NCBI GenBank assembly: GCA_017501565.1
Contig: JAFVWP010000125.1
Coordinates: 1 to 48,014 of the forward strand
DNA from: Elusimicrobiaceae bacterium
GTDB taxonomy: Bacteria; Elusimicrobiota; Elusimicrobia; Elusimicrobiales; Elusimicrobiaceae
Direction: 5' to 3'
DNA: 48,014 nucleotides
Numbering within the stretch: the first letter of the stretch is position 1; each line of letters begins with the position of its first letter. Both the position numbers and the translations under genes were made by a program. Below the pieces are notes generated by a model. That model had not been told where the DNA came from and did not search any database. It saw only the letters and a program-made list of their open reading frames with translations. Positions 34,689-43,174 of the stretch are shown here, in pieces.

Positions 34689-35914
34689 ACGAGTTTTTTA
34701 ACCTCTTCTACAATGCCAGCCAACGAGATTTGCTTTTGCTCTCCGCTGGTTAAATCTTTGCAAGTAATTTCTTGCTTTGCCATTTCATCTTCGCCCAAAA
34801 TTAAAGCATACGCAGCCCCGCAGCGGTTGGCCTGTTTCATTTGCCCTTTGACGTTTTTATCAAACAGCCCGCCTTCGGTGCGTACACCTGCGGCGCGCAA
34901 GTCTTGCATTAAATTAAAAGCCGTTTCGTTACATTCTTTGCCTAAAGAAACCACATAGACCACCGGTTCTTTGACAAAAGGCACTTCCCCGCGCGAGGCA
35001 ATCACGCGTTCTACCCCCATTGCCCAACCGACGGCGGGAGTGGCCGGACCGCCCATACTTTTGATAAGTCCGTCGTAACGTCCGCCCGCCGCAATGGCGT
35101 TTTGGGACGTATCCCCGGCTTGAAATTCAAAAACGGTGCGGCTGTAATAGTCCAGCCCGCGCACCAACATCGGGTCCACAATAAAATCTATTTTTCCTTT
35201 CAGCAATCGTTGCACTTCGTCAAAGTGTGCTTGGCATTCGGGGCATAACGCCATGGTAGGCACTTTGCCTGTAAAACGGGCTCCGTCCACTTTGCAATCC
35301 AATACACGCAAGGGATTTTTTTCCAAACGTGTTTGGCAATTTTGGCACAAAGTATCTTTTTCTTGGGATAAAAAGTCAATCAATGCCTGTCTGTAAAGCG
35401 GACGGCATTTATCGCAACCCAAGCTGTTAATTTTTACGGAATAATTTTTTGCACCGAAAGAAGAAACAATGTCTTTAAGCATCAAAATCATTTCTGCATC
35501 GGCCGCCGGGGCAGAATTGCCGATAGATTCGGCACCGATTTGTTCAAACTCGCGGTAGCGGCCCGCTTGCGGGCGTTCGGCGCGGAACATATTGCCGATA
35601 TAATAAAACTTTTGCACCGGAGCGGCCTGGGTAAAATTGTTCTCCAAATAAGCACGCACCACCCCCGGAGTACCTTCGGGGCGAATGGCTAATTGGCGGT
35701 GGCCGGCATCTTCAAAAGCATACATTTCTTTTTGCACGATGTCCGTCGTTTCTCCGGTAGATTTTACAAAAAGCTCTTTTTGCTCTACCGTAGGCAAGCG
35801 CAACTCACCAAACCCGTAACGGCGCAAAACACCGCGGGCGCAATTTTCCAACTCTGTAAATAAATTTGATTGGGGCTCAAAAATGTCCCGAAAACCTCTG
35901 ACTAATTTGCTCAT
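34685..35914 (-). CDS. hisS: Histidyl-tRNA synthetase
   Basis: Class II synthetase charging tRNA-His. Motifs: VRGFRDIFEP at the N-terminus, RPEGTPGVVRAY (motif 2 region), FRAERPQAGRYREFEQIGAE, and the HisRS-specific VRGLDYYSRTVFEF near residue 260, followed by an anticodon-binding C-terminal domain. Two CxxC pairs (CDKCRPL near 177, CQNCQ near 200 and CPEC near 230) suggest a zinc-binding insertion, seen in some bacterial HisRS. At 409 residues it is standard. It overlaps aspS by 4 nt. There is no Shine-Dalgarno; TGCTAAAAT ends 7 nt before the ATG. Confidence 0.95.
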   Translation of the reverse strand: MSKLVRGFRDIFEPQSNLFTELENCARGVLRRYGFGELRLPTVEQKELFVKSTGETTDIVQKEMYAFEDAGHRQLAIRPEGTPGVVRAYLENNFTQAAPVQKFYYIGNMFRAERPQAGRYREFEQIGAESIGNSAPAADAEMILMLKDIVSSFGAKNYSVKINSLGCDKCRPLYRQALIDFLSQEKDTLCQNCQTRLEKNPLRVLDCKVDGARFTGKVPTMALCPECQAHFDEVQRLLKGKIDFIVDPMLVRGLDYYSRTVFEFQAGDTSQNAIAAGGRYDGLIKSMGGPATPAVGWAMGVERVIASRGEVPFVKEPVVYVVSLGKECNETAFNLMQDLRAAGVRTEGGLFDKNVKGQMKQANRCGAAYALILGEDEMAKQEITCKDLTSGEQKQISLAGIVEEVKKLV

Positions 35915-35921
35915 ATAAAAT

Positions 35922-35930
35922 ATTTTAGCA
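35922..35930 (-). promoter_or_regulatory. Extended -10 promoter abutting the hisS start
   Basis: Minus strand TGCTAAAAT, 7 nt before the hisS ATG; leaderless hisS-aspS mRNA is predicted. Confidence 0.6.
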
Positions 35931-35985
35931 TTTTAAACGAACGCGCGTAGAAAATGCTTGATCCAGGAGAATAACTTTCCCCCAC

Positions 35986-36015
35986 CAAAAATCCCCCGTC
36001 TGTAAAACGGGGGAT
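35986..36015 (-). terminator. Terminator of the alanine-rich coiled-coil gene
   Basis: Minus-strand 9-bp stem ATCCCCCGT / ACGGGGGAT with a TTTTT run, 24 nt after the stop. Confidence 0.85.
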
Positions 36016-36038
36016 CAAAACTTTTCATTTACGGCTTT

Positions 36039-37154
36039 TTATTTATTAGGACCTTGCCCGGCAAAGATTTTTTGGTTAGCCATCTTGGCTACTTCTCTGG
36101 CAATTTCTTGAGAAAGGGCATTGTTTTCCGCACCCACAGCCGCTTGGGCTTTTTGGGCCGCTAATTCAGCCGCTTGGGCAGAAACATCTGCTTTTTGTTT
36201 GGCAAGAGCGGCAGATTGAGCCGTAGTTTTGGCCTTCACCGCCGCATCAGCAGCAGCGGCACTGGCAATATCGGCTTTTTGCTTGGCAATAGCGGCAGAT
36301 TGCGCGGCCGCTTTGGCCTTTTGGTCCGCAATAACCGCCGCGGCGGCTGTTCTGTCTGCTTCGGCTTTAGAAGCAGCAGCGCTGGCGGCAGATTTATCAG
36401 CCGCGGCTTTGGCGGCATCAGCCGTAGCTTTGGCTTTGGCCGCGGCAGCAACAGCTTCCATGACAATTTTTTGGGCCAAATTGACGGCTAAATTTGCGGT
36501 CACTTTGGAATGTTCATAAGCATTAATCACATCTCTTGTATAATCAGAACAGCTATGCCCAGTTTCAGCACAATATTTGGTCCACCAACTATTTTCGTAA
36601 ACCTTTTTAGTATATTGCAGGGTTTTGTCAGCTTTGGCTTTTACTTTATCTGCTTCTATCTTCGCTTTAGAAACGGCGGCTTGCGCTAAATTAGCATCAA
36701 TTCTAGCCTGCTCGGCAACAGCGGCGGAAGCATCGGCGTCGGCCTTGGCTTTGGCCGCGGCGGTGGCAGCCACTTTGGCCTTGGCTAAAGTATCAGCAGC
36801 AGCCATGGCCGAAGCATCTGCATCAGCTTTGGCTTTGGTAGCGGCGGTAGCAGAATCTTTGGCTTTCATAGCCGTATCAGCCGCAGCAGCGGCAGAAATA
36901 TCCGCATCGGCTTTGGCTTTGGCCGCGGCGGCGGCAGATTCTTTAGCTCTTACAAAAGCCGCTTGAGCCGCGGCATTGGCAGCGGCAATAGCTTTTTTGG
37001 CCCCTTGGCTGGCGGCAAATTGAGCCCGCACATTGCGGTGAGCTTTTCTGCCGGCGGCAAGCGCTTCATCATCCGTTGTAGGCGTAGCCGCAAAAGCAGA
37101 CAGGGAAAAGACAAAAATCCCGGTCAACAAGAAAACTTGTTTTAATAAGTTCAT
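36039..37154 (-). CDS. Secreted alanine-rich coiled-coil protein with 28-residue repeats
   Basis: A 371-residue exported protein (signal MNLLKQVFLLTGIFVFSLSA, cut after FAA near residue 23). Two long Ala/Lys/Asp-rich coiled coils flank a short globular-looking centre. In the first, KAKADAD-type units start at residues 79, 107, 135 and 163, a period of 28 residues, i.e. four heptads. In the second, KAKAAAQSAAIAKQ and KAKTTAQSAALAKQ (from 279 and 307) show the same period. The centre (about 181-225) contains WW, and Cys195 and Cys202, which could form a disulfide. Family unknown; an envelope spacer or surface fibre is possible. It has its own promoter, AGGAG site and terminator. Confidence 0.82.
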   Translation of the reverse strand: MNLLKQVFLLTGIFVFSLSAFAATPTTDDEALAAGRKAHRNVRAQFAASQGAKKAIAAANAAAQAAFVRAKESAAAAAKAKADADISAAAAADTAMKAKDSATAATKAKADADASAMAAADTLAKAKVAATAAAKAKADADASAAVAEQARIDANLAQAAVSKAKIEADKVKAKADKTLQYTKKVYENSWWTKYCAETGHSCSDYTRDVINAYEHSKVTANLAVNLAQKIVMEAVAAAAKAKATADAAKAAADKSAASAAASKAEADRTAAAAVIADQKAKAAAQSAAIAKQKADIASAAAADAAVKAKTTAQSAALAKQKADVSAQAAELAAQKAQAAVGAENNALSQEIAREVAKMANQKIFAGQGPNK

Positions 37155-37186
37155 AACATTCTCCTTTGTAAAGATACTACTCTATC

Positions 37187-37215
37187 AATATATGAATTTT
37201 ACCCCGAATTTTCAA
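37187..37215 (-). promoter_or_regulatory. Promoter of the alanine-rich coiled-coil gene
   Basis: Minus strand TTGAAA (37210-37215), 17-nt spacer, TATATT (37187-37192). Confidence 0.6.
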
Positions 37216-37244
37216 GGATAAAAATGTAAAAGTTTCCAAAACTT

Positions 37245-37272
37245 TTTACATTTGTTTGAAAAATGCTATAAT
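37245..37272 (+). promoter_or_regulatory. Promoter of tRNA-Ala
   Basis: TTTACA (37245-37250), 16-nt spacer, TATAAT (37267-37272) preceded by TGC. Starts about 28 nt before the mature tRNA. Confidence 0.7.
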
Positions 37273-37306
37273 AAATGTGTTGAAAATATTGCAGGACCCG
37301 ATTTTC

Positions 37307-37379
37307 GGGCGTGTAGCTCAGCTGGGAGAGCGCCTCGTTCGCAACGAGGAGGTCGTCGGTTCGATCCCGATCACGTCCA
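37307..37379 (+). tRNA. tRNA-Ala, anticodon CGC
   Basis: Complete cloverleaf of 73 nt: acceptor stem GGGCGTG / CACGTCC, D arm GCTC...GAGC, anticodon stem CCTCG / CGAGG with loop TTCGCAA (anticodon CGC, reads GCG), and T arm GTCGG-TTCGATC-CCGAT. The acceptor stem contains G3-U70, the main alanine identity element, and discriminator A73. The 3' CCA is not encoded (ACTTT follows), so it must be added after transcription. A terminator follows 12 nt later. Confidence 0.96.
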
Positions 37380-37391
37380 CTTTCTAAAATG

Positions 37392-37417
37392 AACCCCGCG
37401 CAAAGCGGGGTTTTTTT
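37392..37417 (+). terminator. Terminator of tRNA-Ala
   Basis: Stem AACCCCGC / GCGGGGTT (37392-37399 with 37405-37412) and T7. A second copy lies 107 nt downstream. Confidence 0.85.
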
Positions 37418-37454
37418 GTTAAAAGGGGGCGCGTTTCGCTCCGAAGTGAGCCTG

Positions 37455-37524
37455 GGAGGTCGTTGGTTCGTCACGGGTCACGTCCACTTTTTAAAATGAA
37501 CCCCGCGCAAAGCGGGGTTTTTTG
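37455..37524 (+). repeat. Decayed copy of the tRNA-Ala 3' end plus terminator
   Basis: This 70-nt segment matches 37348-37417 at a constant offset of 107 nt without gaps. Conserved: GGAGGTCGT, GGTTCG, TCACGTCCAC and the whole terminator stem. About eight differences cluster in the T-arm 3' strand, so it cannot form a tRNA. The 5' half of the tRNA has no counterpart upstream. It could be an old tandem duplication or an attachment-site-like remnant. Confidence 0.8.
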
Positions 37525-37680
37525 TTGTTTTTTTACGGATTAATCACCACTCATAACTAGTAAAGAACGCACTAATTGTTTTTTTTCATTCTATGTTTCC
37601 TTCTGCGCTTGTATTGCTGTTATCGTTTAGAAAATATAAAATATATGTAGCTTGTATGTTTAGTAAGGAGTTATTTTATT

Positions 37681-38979
37681 ATGTCTAGCAAAATCAGAGT
37701 TTCCGACGTAGGCCAATACGTCGGGCAAGAAATTACTTTAAAAGGTTGGCTTTATAACAAACGCTCCAGCGGTAAATTGCACTTTTTACAATTGCGCGAC
37801 GGAAGCGGTATTATCCAATGCGTTATTTTTAAAGGAGACGTTTCGCCGGAATTATTTGACCAAGCCGACAAACTGACCCAAGAGTCTTCTATCATCGTTA
37901 CCGGTACTATTCGTGAAGATAAACGCTCTCCGTTAGGTTTTGAAATGGGTGTAAAAGATTTGCAAATCTTACAGCTTGCCAAAGATTATCCCATTTCCCC
38001 CAAAGAACACGGCCCCGACTTTTTGATGCAAAACCGCCACTTGTGGCTTCGCTCCGCTAAACAAAATGCTATCTTAAAAATCCGTGACGAAATTATTTTT
38101 GCCATTCGCGAATATTTGCATAATAACGGATTTATTTTATCTGACTCCCCCATTTTAACCCCGGCGGCCTGTGAAGGCACCAGCACCTTGTTTGAAACGG
38201 ATTATTTTGGGGAAAAAGCCTTCTTAACCCAAAGCGGTCAGCTCTACGGAGAAGCATCTGCCATGGCCTTAGGAAAAACGTATTGTTTCGGTCCTACTTT
38301 CCGCGCCGAAAAAAGCAAAACCCGCCGCCACTTGACCGAGTTTTGGATGGTAGAGCCGGAAGTAGCTTACAATGATTTGGACGATAACATGGATTTAGCA
38401 GAAGACTTTATCAAGTACATCGTCGGAAAAGTACTCAAAAACCGCGCCGCCGAACTCAAAGTATTAGAACGCGACACTACCAAACTGCAAGCGACGTTGG
38501 AAAAGAAATTCCCGCGCATTGACTACACCGATGCCATTGAAATTTTGCACAAAAAAGGCAATGATACCCCTTGGGGCGGTGATATTGGCGGAGACGAAGA
38601 AACATTACTCGGTGAAGATTACGATACACCGATTATGATTCACCGCTATCCCACCGCTATTAAAGCTTTCTATATGAAACAAGACCCCAAAAATCCGGAC
38701 GTGGTGTTAGCCGTAGATGTCATCGGCCCCGAAGGCGCTGGCGAAATTATCGGCGGTAGCCAAAGAGAAGAAGATTATGACACCCTGGTCCGCCGTATGA
38801 AAGAAAGCGGATTAGACCCCGCCGGGTACGAATGGTACTTGGATTTGCGCAAATACGGCAGCGTCCCCCATTCCGGCTTTGGTATGGGCATTGAACGTAT
38901 GGTGCGTTGGATTTGCGGATTACAGCACGTAAGAGAAACCATTCCTTTCGCGCGCATGATGGACAAAATCCACCCGTAA
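37681..38979 (+). CDS. asnS: Asparaginyl-tRNA synthetase
   Basis: Class IIb synthetase for tRNA-Asn. An N-terminal OB-fold ([22 protein letters not shown]) is followed by the catalytic domain with [11 protein letters not shown], the motif 2 region [21 protein letters not shown] and motif 3 [15 protein letters not shown]. The segment [16 protein letters not shown] and [10 protein letters not shown] distinguish AsnRS from AspRS. At 432 residues it is standard. The start has an AAGGAG site 9 nt upstream. The 156 nt before the gene, after the repeated terminator, show AT-rich sequence with several possible -10 boxes (for example TATAAA near 37637) but no clear single promoter. Confidence 0.94.
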   Translation: MSSKIRVSDVGQYVGQEITLKGWLYNKRSSGKLHFLQLRDGSGIIQCVIFKGDVSPELFDQADKLTQESSIIVTGTIREDKRSPLGFEMGVKDLQILQLAKDYPISPKEHGPDFLMQNRHLWLRSAKQNAILKIRDEIIFAIREYLHNNGFILSDSPILTPAACEGTSTLFETDYFGEKAFLTQSGQLYGEASAMALGKTYCFGPTFRAEKSKTRRHLTEFWMVEPEVAYNDLDDNMDLAEDFIKYIVGKVLKNRAAELKVLERDTTKLQATLEKKFPRIDYTDAIEILHKKGNDTPWGGDIGGDEETLLGEDYDTPIMIHRYPTAIKAFYMKQDPKNPDVVLAVDVIGPEGAGEIIGGSQREEDYDTLVRRMKESGLDPAGYEWYLDLRKYGSVPHSGFGMGIERMVRWICGLQHVRETIPFARMMDKIHP

Positions 38980-38991
38980 TCATTCCCACTT

Positions 38992-39023
38992 AAAAACTCC
39001 GGTCCAAAGACCGGAGTTTTTTT
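38992..39023 (+). terminator. Terminator of asnS
   Basis: 13-bp stem AAAAACTCCGGTC / GACCGGAGTTTTT (38992-39004 with 39009-39021). Confidence 0.88.
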
Positions 39024-39027
39024 ATGT

Positions 39028-39056
39028 AAAAAAATCCCCCGCTGAAGCAGGGGATT
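39028..39056 (-). terminator. Terminator of the Cys-rich secreted gene
   Basis: Minus-strand stem ATCCCC-TGC / GC-GGGGAT with one unpaired base and a following run of T. Confidence 0.78.
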
Positions 39057-39063
39057 ATAAAAA

Positions 39064-40182
39064 TTAAATACAGCTGTCTATTTCTTGGCCGCATTGTTGG
39101 GTGGATTTGCATTGCCAAGTTTTTTGTGTGTACGTACATTTTAAGATGCCCACTACGCAGAAAGGCCCGGTGGACGAAGGCCAGCTAGCCGTAGAGGTGG
39201 AGTAAAAACCGCAAGATTCAGCTTTGCCGTCTTGAGAATAGCCAAATTGCTCTTGGCAGTTTAACCCCAACGGCCCTACTAAAGAATCTGGATAAGATGT
39301 GGCATTGTAGCTGGGCGGGGTCTCACAAATTTTGCCGCCTGTCTTAGCCAGCAAGCCGCCATAATCAACACTCCAAAAAGAATCAGCCTCTTCTAAGCAA
39401 GAGCCGTCTGTTTGCGTCATACCGCTATAAACGGAAGTACAGGCCGGGCCGCCGCATGTTTCAATTTTTTCTTTGGCTTTGTATCCTGTGCAAGTGCGCA
39501 AGCATTGGCCGTTTACCCATTCAAATCCATCTGCTTTACAGCAAATTTCCGCATGCGCTGCGGCATATTCGGGGTCTTGGCACGTGGGCACACCCGGGCA
39601 ACCGACCAATCCCAACACCCGGTGTTTTTTCTCATCGGGGCTAGACGTGCGGACTACCCACTGCAACGAAGCGCAACCCTGGGGCGGGATAGGAATATCG
39701 TTATTTCCCAACTTTAACCCCACAACAGGAGCTCCGTCAAAGTCAACGCCTGTTTCATCTTCTTCAAATCCTGTTACCACTAAATTTTGTTTAGTCATCT
39801 GAAGTACTTTTGCTTTCAAATATACCGGCACATCATTAGAAGAAACGGATATATTATCTACTTCCGCACGGGTAAAGTGGGCTTGCCCGCCGGATTGCTC
39901 AAAAACAGGCGTGTTCAGCTGAGCCTGTGGCAAAGAGACGTTCATAGCTGTCGTATTTTCTATGGCATAATTACCCGCATTTTCAATAGTAATGCCATCA
40001 GTAGATTGCAAGGTGGCGGCAGTAGTTTGTAAGGAATCGTTCGTCTTTAGCTCTTCCGATATTTTCAAGCGTTCAAACCGACCTAAACGGGTGGGGTTGA
40101 GAGAAACAGATTCTATTTCTTCGGCCCATAAAAAAGAACTGACACAAAAGAACAAGCATAAAACGACCAGATTTCTCTTCAT
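39064..40182 (-). CDS. Cysteine-rich secreted protein, function unknown
   Basis: A 372-residue exported protein (signal MKRNLVVLCLFFCVSSFLWA, cut near Ala20). Residues about 25-165 are Ser/Thr/Asn-rich and cysteine-free, looking like a beta-sheet or surface stalk domain. From about 165 on, 18 cysteines occur in patterns such as CPGVPTC, EICC, CLRTC and CGGPAC, suggesting a disulfide-stabilised C-terminal region. No known catalytic motif. Likely extracellular or outer-surface. It has a good promoter (40220-40249), a weak GAGG ribosome site, and its own terminator. Confidence 0.78.
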   Translation of the reverse strand: MKRNLVVLCLFFCVSSFLWAEEIESVSLNPTRLGRFERLKISEELKTNDSLQTTAATLQSTDGITIENAGNYAIENTTAMNVSLPQAQLNTPVFEQSGGQAHFTRAEVDNISVSSNDVPVYLKAKVLQMTKQNLVVTGFEEDETGVDFDGAPVVGLKLGNNDIPIPPQGCASLQWVVRTSSPDEKKHRVLGLVGCPGVPTCQDPEYAAAHAEICCKADGFEWVNGQCLRTCTGYKAKEKIETCGGPACTSVYSGMTQTDGSCLEEADSFWSVDYGGLLAKTGGKICETPPSYNATSYPDSLVGPLGLNCQEQFGYSQDGKAESCGFYSTSTASWPSSTGPFCVVGILKCTYTQKTWQCKSTQQCGQEIDSCI

Positions 40183-40219
40183 AAAAACCTCTTTTATCGC
40201 TAAATAACAAACTTACTTT

Positions 40220-40249
40220 AATGTAACATAAAAAAACAGATAGGGTCAA
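40220..40249 (-). promoter_or_regulatory. Promoter of the Cys-rich secreted gene
   Basis: Minus strand TTGACC (40244-40249), 18-nt spacer, TACATT (40220-40225) preceded by TGT. Confidence 0.65.
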
Positions 40250-40260
40250 TATTTTTATAC

Positions 40261-40288
40261 AAAAAAGCCCCCGGATAAAATCCGGGGA
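40261..40288 (-). terminator. Terminator of the DUF177-to-ankyrin operon
   Basis: Minus-strand stem CCCCGGA / TCCGGGG (40269-40275 with 40281-40287) followed by GGC and TTTTTT. Confidence 0.85.
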
Positions 40289-40308
40289 CACTGAAAGAAA
40301 ATTTCCGT

Positions 40309-41472
40309 CTATTGTCTGGCGGCGATGTCTTGATTATAAGAGTCTTTTAATTCGTTAATCGGCATATTAAATAAATCCATCACTTTTTGCCGGTTATATT
40401 TTTTAGCCGCATCATAAGCAGTTAACCCGGCCTTGGTCTTTAGGGTGCGGTCGGCATCTTGCGCCAATAAGATTTTCACCACCGGAGCATAGCCCTTGGC
40501 CGCGGCCCAATACAATGCGGTTTCCCCGCGTTTATTTTGCATATTCAAATCCGTTTTGTACTGCATCGTCAATGCCGATAAAAGCACTAAAATTGTATTG
40601 GGGTGGTTGTAGCGGGCGGCATAAATCAAGGCGGTATTTCCTTCGTTATTGGTGGCGTTCACATCGGCATTGTAAGCTAATAAATTTTTGACAGCCGCCG
40701 AATCCCCCAACGAAGAAGAAATAATCAACGGCGTATTGCCTTGGGCATTTTTAACATTGGGGTCCACCCCCCCTTTTAACATACCCACCACGCCTACAAA
40801 ATTTTTCTTGGCTACGGCACGGAATAAGGTATCGGCATTGACATCTGCCGTAACACCATTGGCTAAAAATAAATCTACTAATTGGCCTTTTTGTTTTTCT
40901 ACGGCAAGACCCATCGGAGTTTGGCGGTAATTGTTAGGTAAGTTTAAATTGGCCCCTTCATGCACCAATAAGGCGGTAATTTCGTCGTGGTTGCCACTGA
41001 CACTGCGCAAAACAGCCGTATCGCGGTTGTATGTGTTTTGTTTGTTAACATCGGCATTCATGGCCAACAAACGTTGCACGGCTTCTACATTCCCCATGGT
41101 AGCGGCGGCAATCAGCAAAGTATCACCATAGCTGTTATAAACATTGGGGTCCTTTACTTTGGTGTCTAAAATATCCAAAAAAGTGGCCGTATCCTTTTTG
41201 CGCAAGGCAAGGGTGGCTTCTTCAGCTATTTCCTGAGGGGTTTGGCGTGAGATAATGACATTGATATTGCCGACTTTGCGCGGTTTGGCATGAGAAATAC
41301 TGCCCTTTAAGGTAAAGGCCAACATACCCACCAATGGAATAAGCGCCAAAGTAATAATCAAAAGTTTGGGTTTCTTTTGCGCTTTTTCCAACACTTTGCT
41401 AACAGGTTTTATAGCGCCTGTTTTTAGCGCACCTGCCGGCATTCTGACCGTACTTGTCTTTTTAAAACCCAC
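40309..41472 (-). CDS. Membrane-anchored ankyrin-repeat protein
   Basis: A 387-residue protein with a basic cytoplasmic N-terminus, one membrane helix (about residues 34-53) and at least seven ankyrin repeats from about 90 to 370, e.g. YGDTLLIAAATMGNVEAVQRL, NTPLIISSSLGDSAAVKNLL, NTALIYAARYNHPNTILVLL, ETALYWAAAKGYAPVVKILL. Ankyrin repeats mediate protein binding; the partner is unknown and topology puts the repeats in the periplasm. The start is GTG at 41472 with a GAGGGG site 8 nt upstream. It lies 21 nt after rnc, so it is the last gene of the lipid-synthesis/rnc operon, an unusual place. Confidence 0.85.
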   Translation of the reverse strand: MGFKKTSTVRMPAGALKTGAIKPVSKVLEKAQKKPKLLIITLALIPLVGMLAFTLKGSISHAKPRKVGNINVIISRQTPQEIAEEATLALRKKDTATFLDILDTKVKDPNVYNSYGDTLLIAAATMGNVEAVQRLLAMNADVNKQNTYNRDTAVLRSVSGNHDEITALLVHEGANLNLPNNYRQTPMGLAVEKQKGQLVDLFLANGVTADVNADTLFRAVAKKNFVGVVGMLKGGVDPNVKNAQGNTPLIISSSLGDSAAVKNLLAYNADVNATNNEGNTALIYAARYNHPNTILVLLSALTMQYKTDLNMQNKRGETALYWAAAKGYAPVVKILLAQDADRTLKTKAGLTAYDAAKKYNRQKVMDLFNMPINELKDSYNQDIAARQ

Positions 41473-41493
41473 AAGCCAATCCCCTCAGAAAAA

Positions 41494-42159
41494 TTATTTT
41501 TTGAGATGACGGTAAGCGTCTCTGGCAGCGTCTTGCTCAGCGAGTTTCTTATTTCTGCCTTTGCCTACGCCGAGGCGTTTGCCGTCAAGGGATACCGCAA
41601 CCGTGAAAATCTTGTCGTGTTCCGGTCCCACCGTTTGTAATACTTCATAGTCAGGTACACTGCGGGTTCTTTTTTGGATAAACTCTTGCAGGCGGCTTTT
41701 ATAGTCTCCGCTGTCTTGCTTAAGTTCCTGCGTACGTACCCAAGGCAACACCACCTTCTCTGCGGCCGGATAACCGCCGTCCAAATATACCGCTCCGATA
41801 ACGGCTTCCATCGCATTAGAAAGTATGCTGTCGCGTTGGCGGCCCCCGGTAGCCAGCTCGCCATGGCCTAAGCGCATAAAGCGGCCCAGGTCCAATTTCT
41901 TCGCCCAAAGATACAGATTGTGACGAGATACCAGGTTTGATTTGATTTTAGAAAGCACCCCCTCTTCGCTCCAAGGGCAGCGGCAATAAATATAATTTGC
42001 CACGATGGCTCCAAGTATGCTGTCTCCCAGGAACTCAAGCCGTTCATTATGGTGAACGGCTTTATGTTCGCCGGAATAAGACTTATGAGTGAGTGCTTCT
42101 TTTAAAATCGCCGTATCTTTAAAGCAATAGTTGATTAGTTTTTCTAATTCTTTTGACAC
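41494..42159 (-). CDS. rnc: Ribonuclease III
   Basis: Double-strand-specific endoribonuclease for rRNA and mRNA processing. The signature NERLEFLGDSILG (residues 38-50, Glu42 and Asp46 in the active site) and the second acidic site in SILSNAMEAVIGAVYLD (Glu118) are present; the position often Asp is Asn115, a variant I believe occurs in other bacterial homologues. A C-terminal dsRNA-binding domain (about 150-220) ends GKGRNKKLAEQDAARDAYR. At 221 residues it is standard. It follows acpP by 6 nt in the classic acpP-rnc order. Confidence 0.96.
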   Translation of the reverse strand: MSKELEKLINYCFKDTAILKEALTHKSYSGEHKAVHHNERLEFLGDSILGAIVANYIYCRCPWSEEGVLSKIKSNLVSRHNLYLWAKKLDLGRFMRLGHGELATGGRQRDSILSNAMEAVIGAVYLDGGYPAAEKVVLPWVRTQELKQDSGDYKSRLQEFIQKRTRSVPDYEVLQTVGPEHDKIFTVAVSLDGKRLGVGKGRNKKLAEQDAARDAYRHLKK

Positions 42160-42165
42160 TTTTGC

Positions 42166-42411
42166 TTATTTTTTGACTACCGCTTCAATATAGCTGATAG
42201 CTTCACCTACGGTTTTGATATTTTCAGCTTTATCGTCCGGGATTTCAATATCAAAGGCTTCTTCCAAAGCCATGATGAGTTCCACGGTGTCCAAAGAATC
42301 CGCGCCCAAATCGTTTACAAATTGGGCTTCCGGTTTCACTTGGTCCGCTTCAACGCCCAGGTGTTCCACGATGATATTTTTTACTTTTTCTTGCACATTT
42401 TCTACAGACAT
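42166..42411 (-). CDS. acpP: Acyl carrier protein
   Basis: 81-residue acidic carrier protein of type II fatty acid synthesis. Ser39 in GADSLDTVE is the 4'-phosphopantetheine attachment site. The start at 42411 has a GGAGG site 7 nt upstream; a longer frame to 42465 would overlap fabG and is not supported by family length. Between fabG and rnc. Confidence 0.97.
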   Translation of the reverse strand: MSVENVQEKVKNIIVEHLGVEADQVKPEAQFVNDLGADSLDTVELIMALEEAFDIEIPDDKAENIKTVGEAISYIEAVVKK

Positions 42412-42430
42412 TTTGTCCTCCGAATGTAAT

Positions 42431-43174
42431 TTAAATATAAAGTCCGCCATTGACGGCCAATACATGCCCTGTAATATAGGCGGCGTCTTGGCTGGCCAAA
42501 AACATTACTGCTTTGGCGATGTCCTGCGGTTCTGCAAATCTTTTTAACGGGATTGCTTCAAAGGCTTTGTTTTTCATTTCGTCGCTTAACGCATCGGTCA
42601 TAGCGGTACGAACAAAACCCGGGGCCACGGCATTTACGCGCACCCCGCGGGATCCGAATTCTTTGGCTAAAGATTTGGTTAAGCCTACAATCCCGGCTTT
42701 GCTGGCAGCATAATTAGCTTGGCCGGCATTACCCATTTCTCCGATGACGGAAGAAATATTTACCACATTGCCGCTTTTTTGTTTAAACATTACTTTCAAA
42801 GCGGCTTTAGACATATAAAAAGTTCCGTTCAAATTGACATCAATAACGCCGTTCCAATCTTGCGGGCTCATACGCACCACCAACCCGTCTTTGGTAATAC
42901 CGGCATTGTTAATAAGCACGTCCAACCCGCCTAATTCTTTTAAGGTGTCGGACACAAAAGCATCGCATTCTTCGGCGTGGGCTATATTTACCTTCGCCGC
43001 ATATACTTTGCCGCCAAACGCTTCCAATTCGGCTTTGGCTTTGGCAAGCAATTCGTCATTCGTACCGCAAATAGCCACATCGGCACCGGCTTGGGCAAAC
43101 GCTTCTGCCAAGGCCAACCCTATTCCGCGTGTGGCACCGGTAACAATGACTTTCTTTCCCTTAAAATCTGCCAT
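42431..43174 (-). CDS. fabG: 3-oxoacyl-[acyl-carrier-protein] reductase FabG
   Basis: NADPH-dependent short-chain dehydrogenase of fatty acid elongation. The cofactor motif TGATRGIG (residues 12-19), NNAG near 90, catalytic Ser in [11 protein letters not shown] and YAASKAG (Tyr and Lys) are all present. At 247 residues it is typical. It follows plsX with no gap; fabH and fabD, which often lie between, are not here. Confidence 0.95.
   Translation of the reverse strand: MADFKGKKVIVTGATRGIGLALAEAFAQAGADVAICGTNDELLAKAKAELEAFGGKVYAAKVNIAHAEECDAFVSDTLKELGGLDVLINNAGITKDGLVVRMSPQDWNGVIDVNLNGTFYMSKAALKVMFKQKSGNVVNISSVIGEMGNAGQANYAASKAGIVGLTKSLAKEFGSRGVRVNAVAPGFVRTAMTDALSDEMKNKAFEAIPLKRFAEPQDIAKAVMFLASQDAAYITGHVLAVNGGLYI

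Noticed and set aside
36700-36960. 84-nt direct repeats considered as a CRISPR array or satellite
   Set aside because: The repeats keep the reading frame of a secreted coiled coil, have no unique spacers and no cas genes nearby.
36174-36966. Plus-strand Gly/Ala/Ser-rich frames of about 100 codons
   Set aside because: Antisense to the alanine-rich 28-residue-repeat gene; no start signals.
37199-37474. Minus-strand 91-codon frame across the tRNA-Ala, containing RDRTDDLLVANEALSQLSYTP
   Set aside because: This is the antisense translation of a tRNA gene, a known spurious annotation; the cloverleaf on the plus strand explains the sequence.
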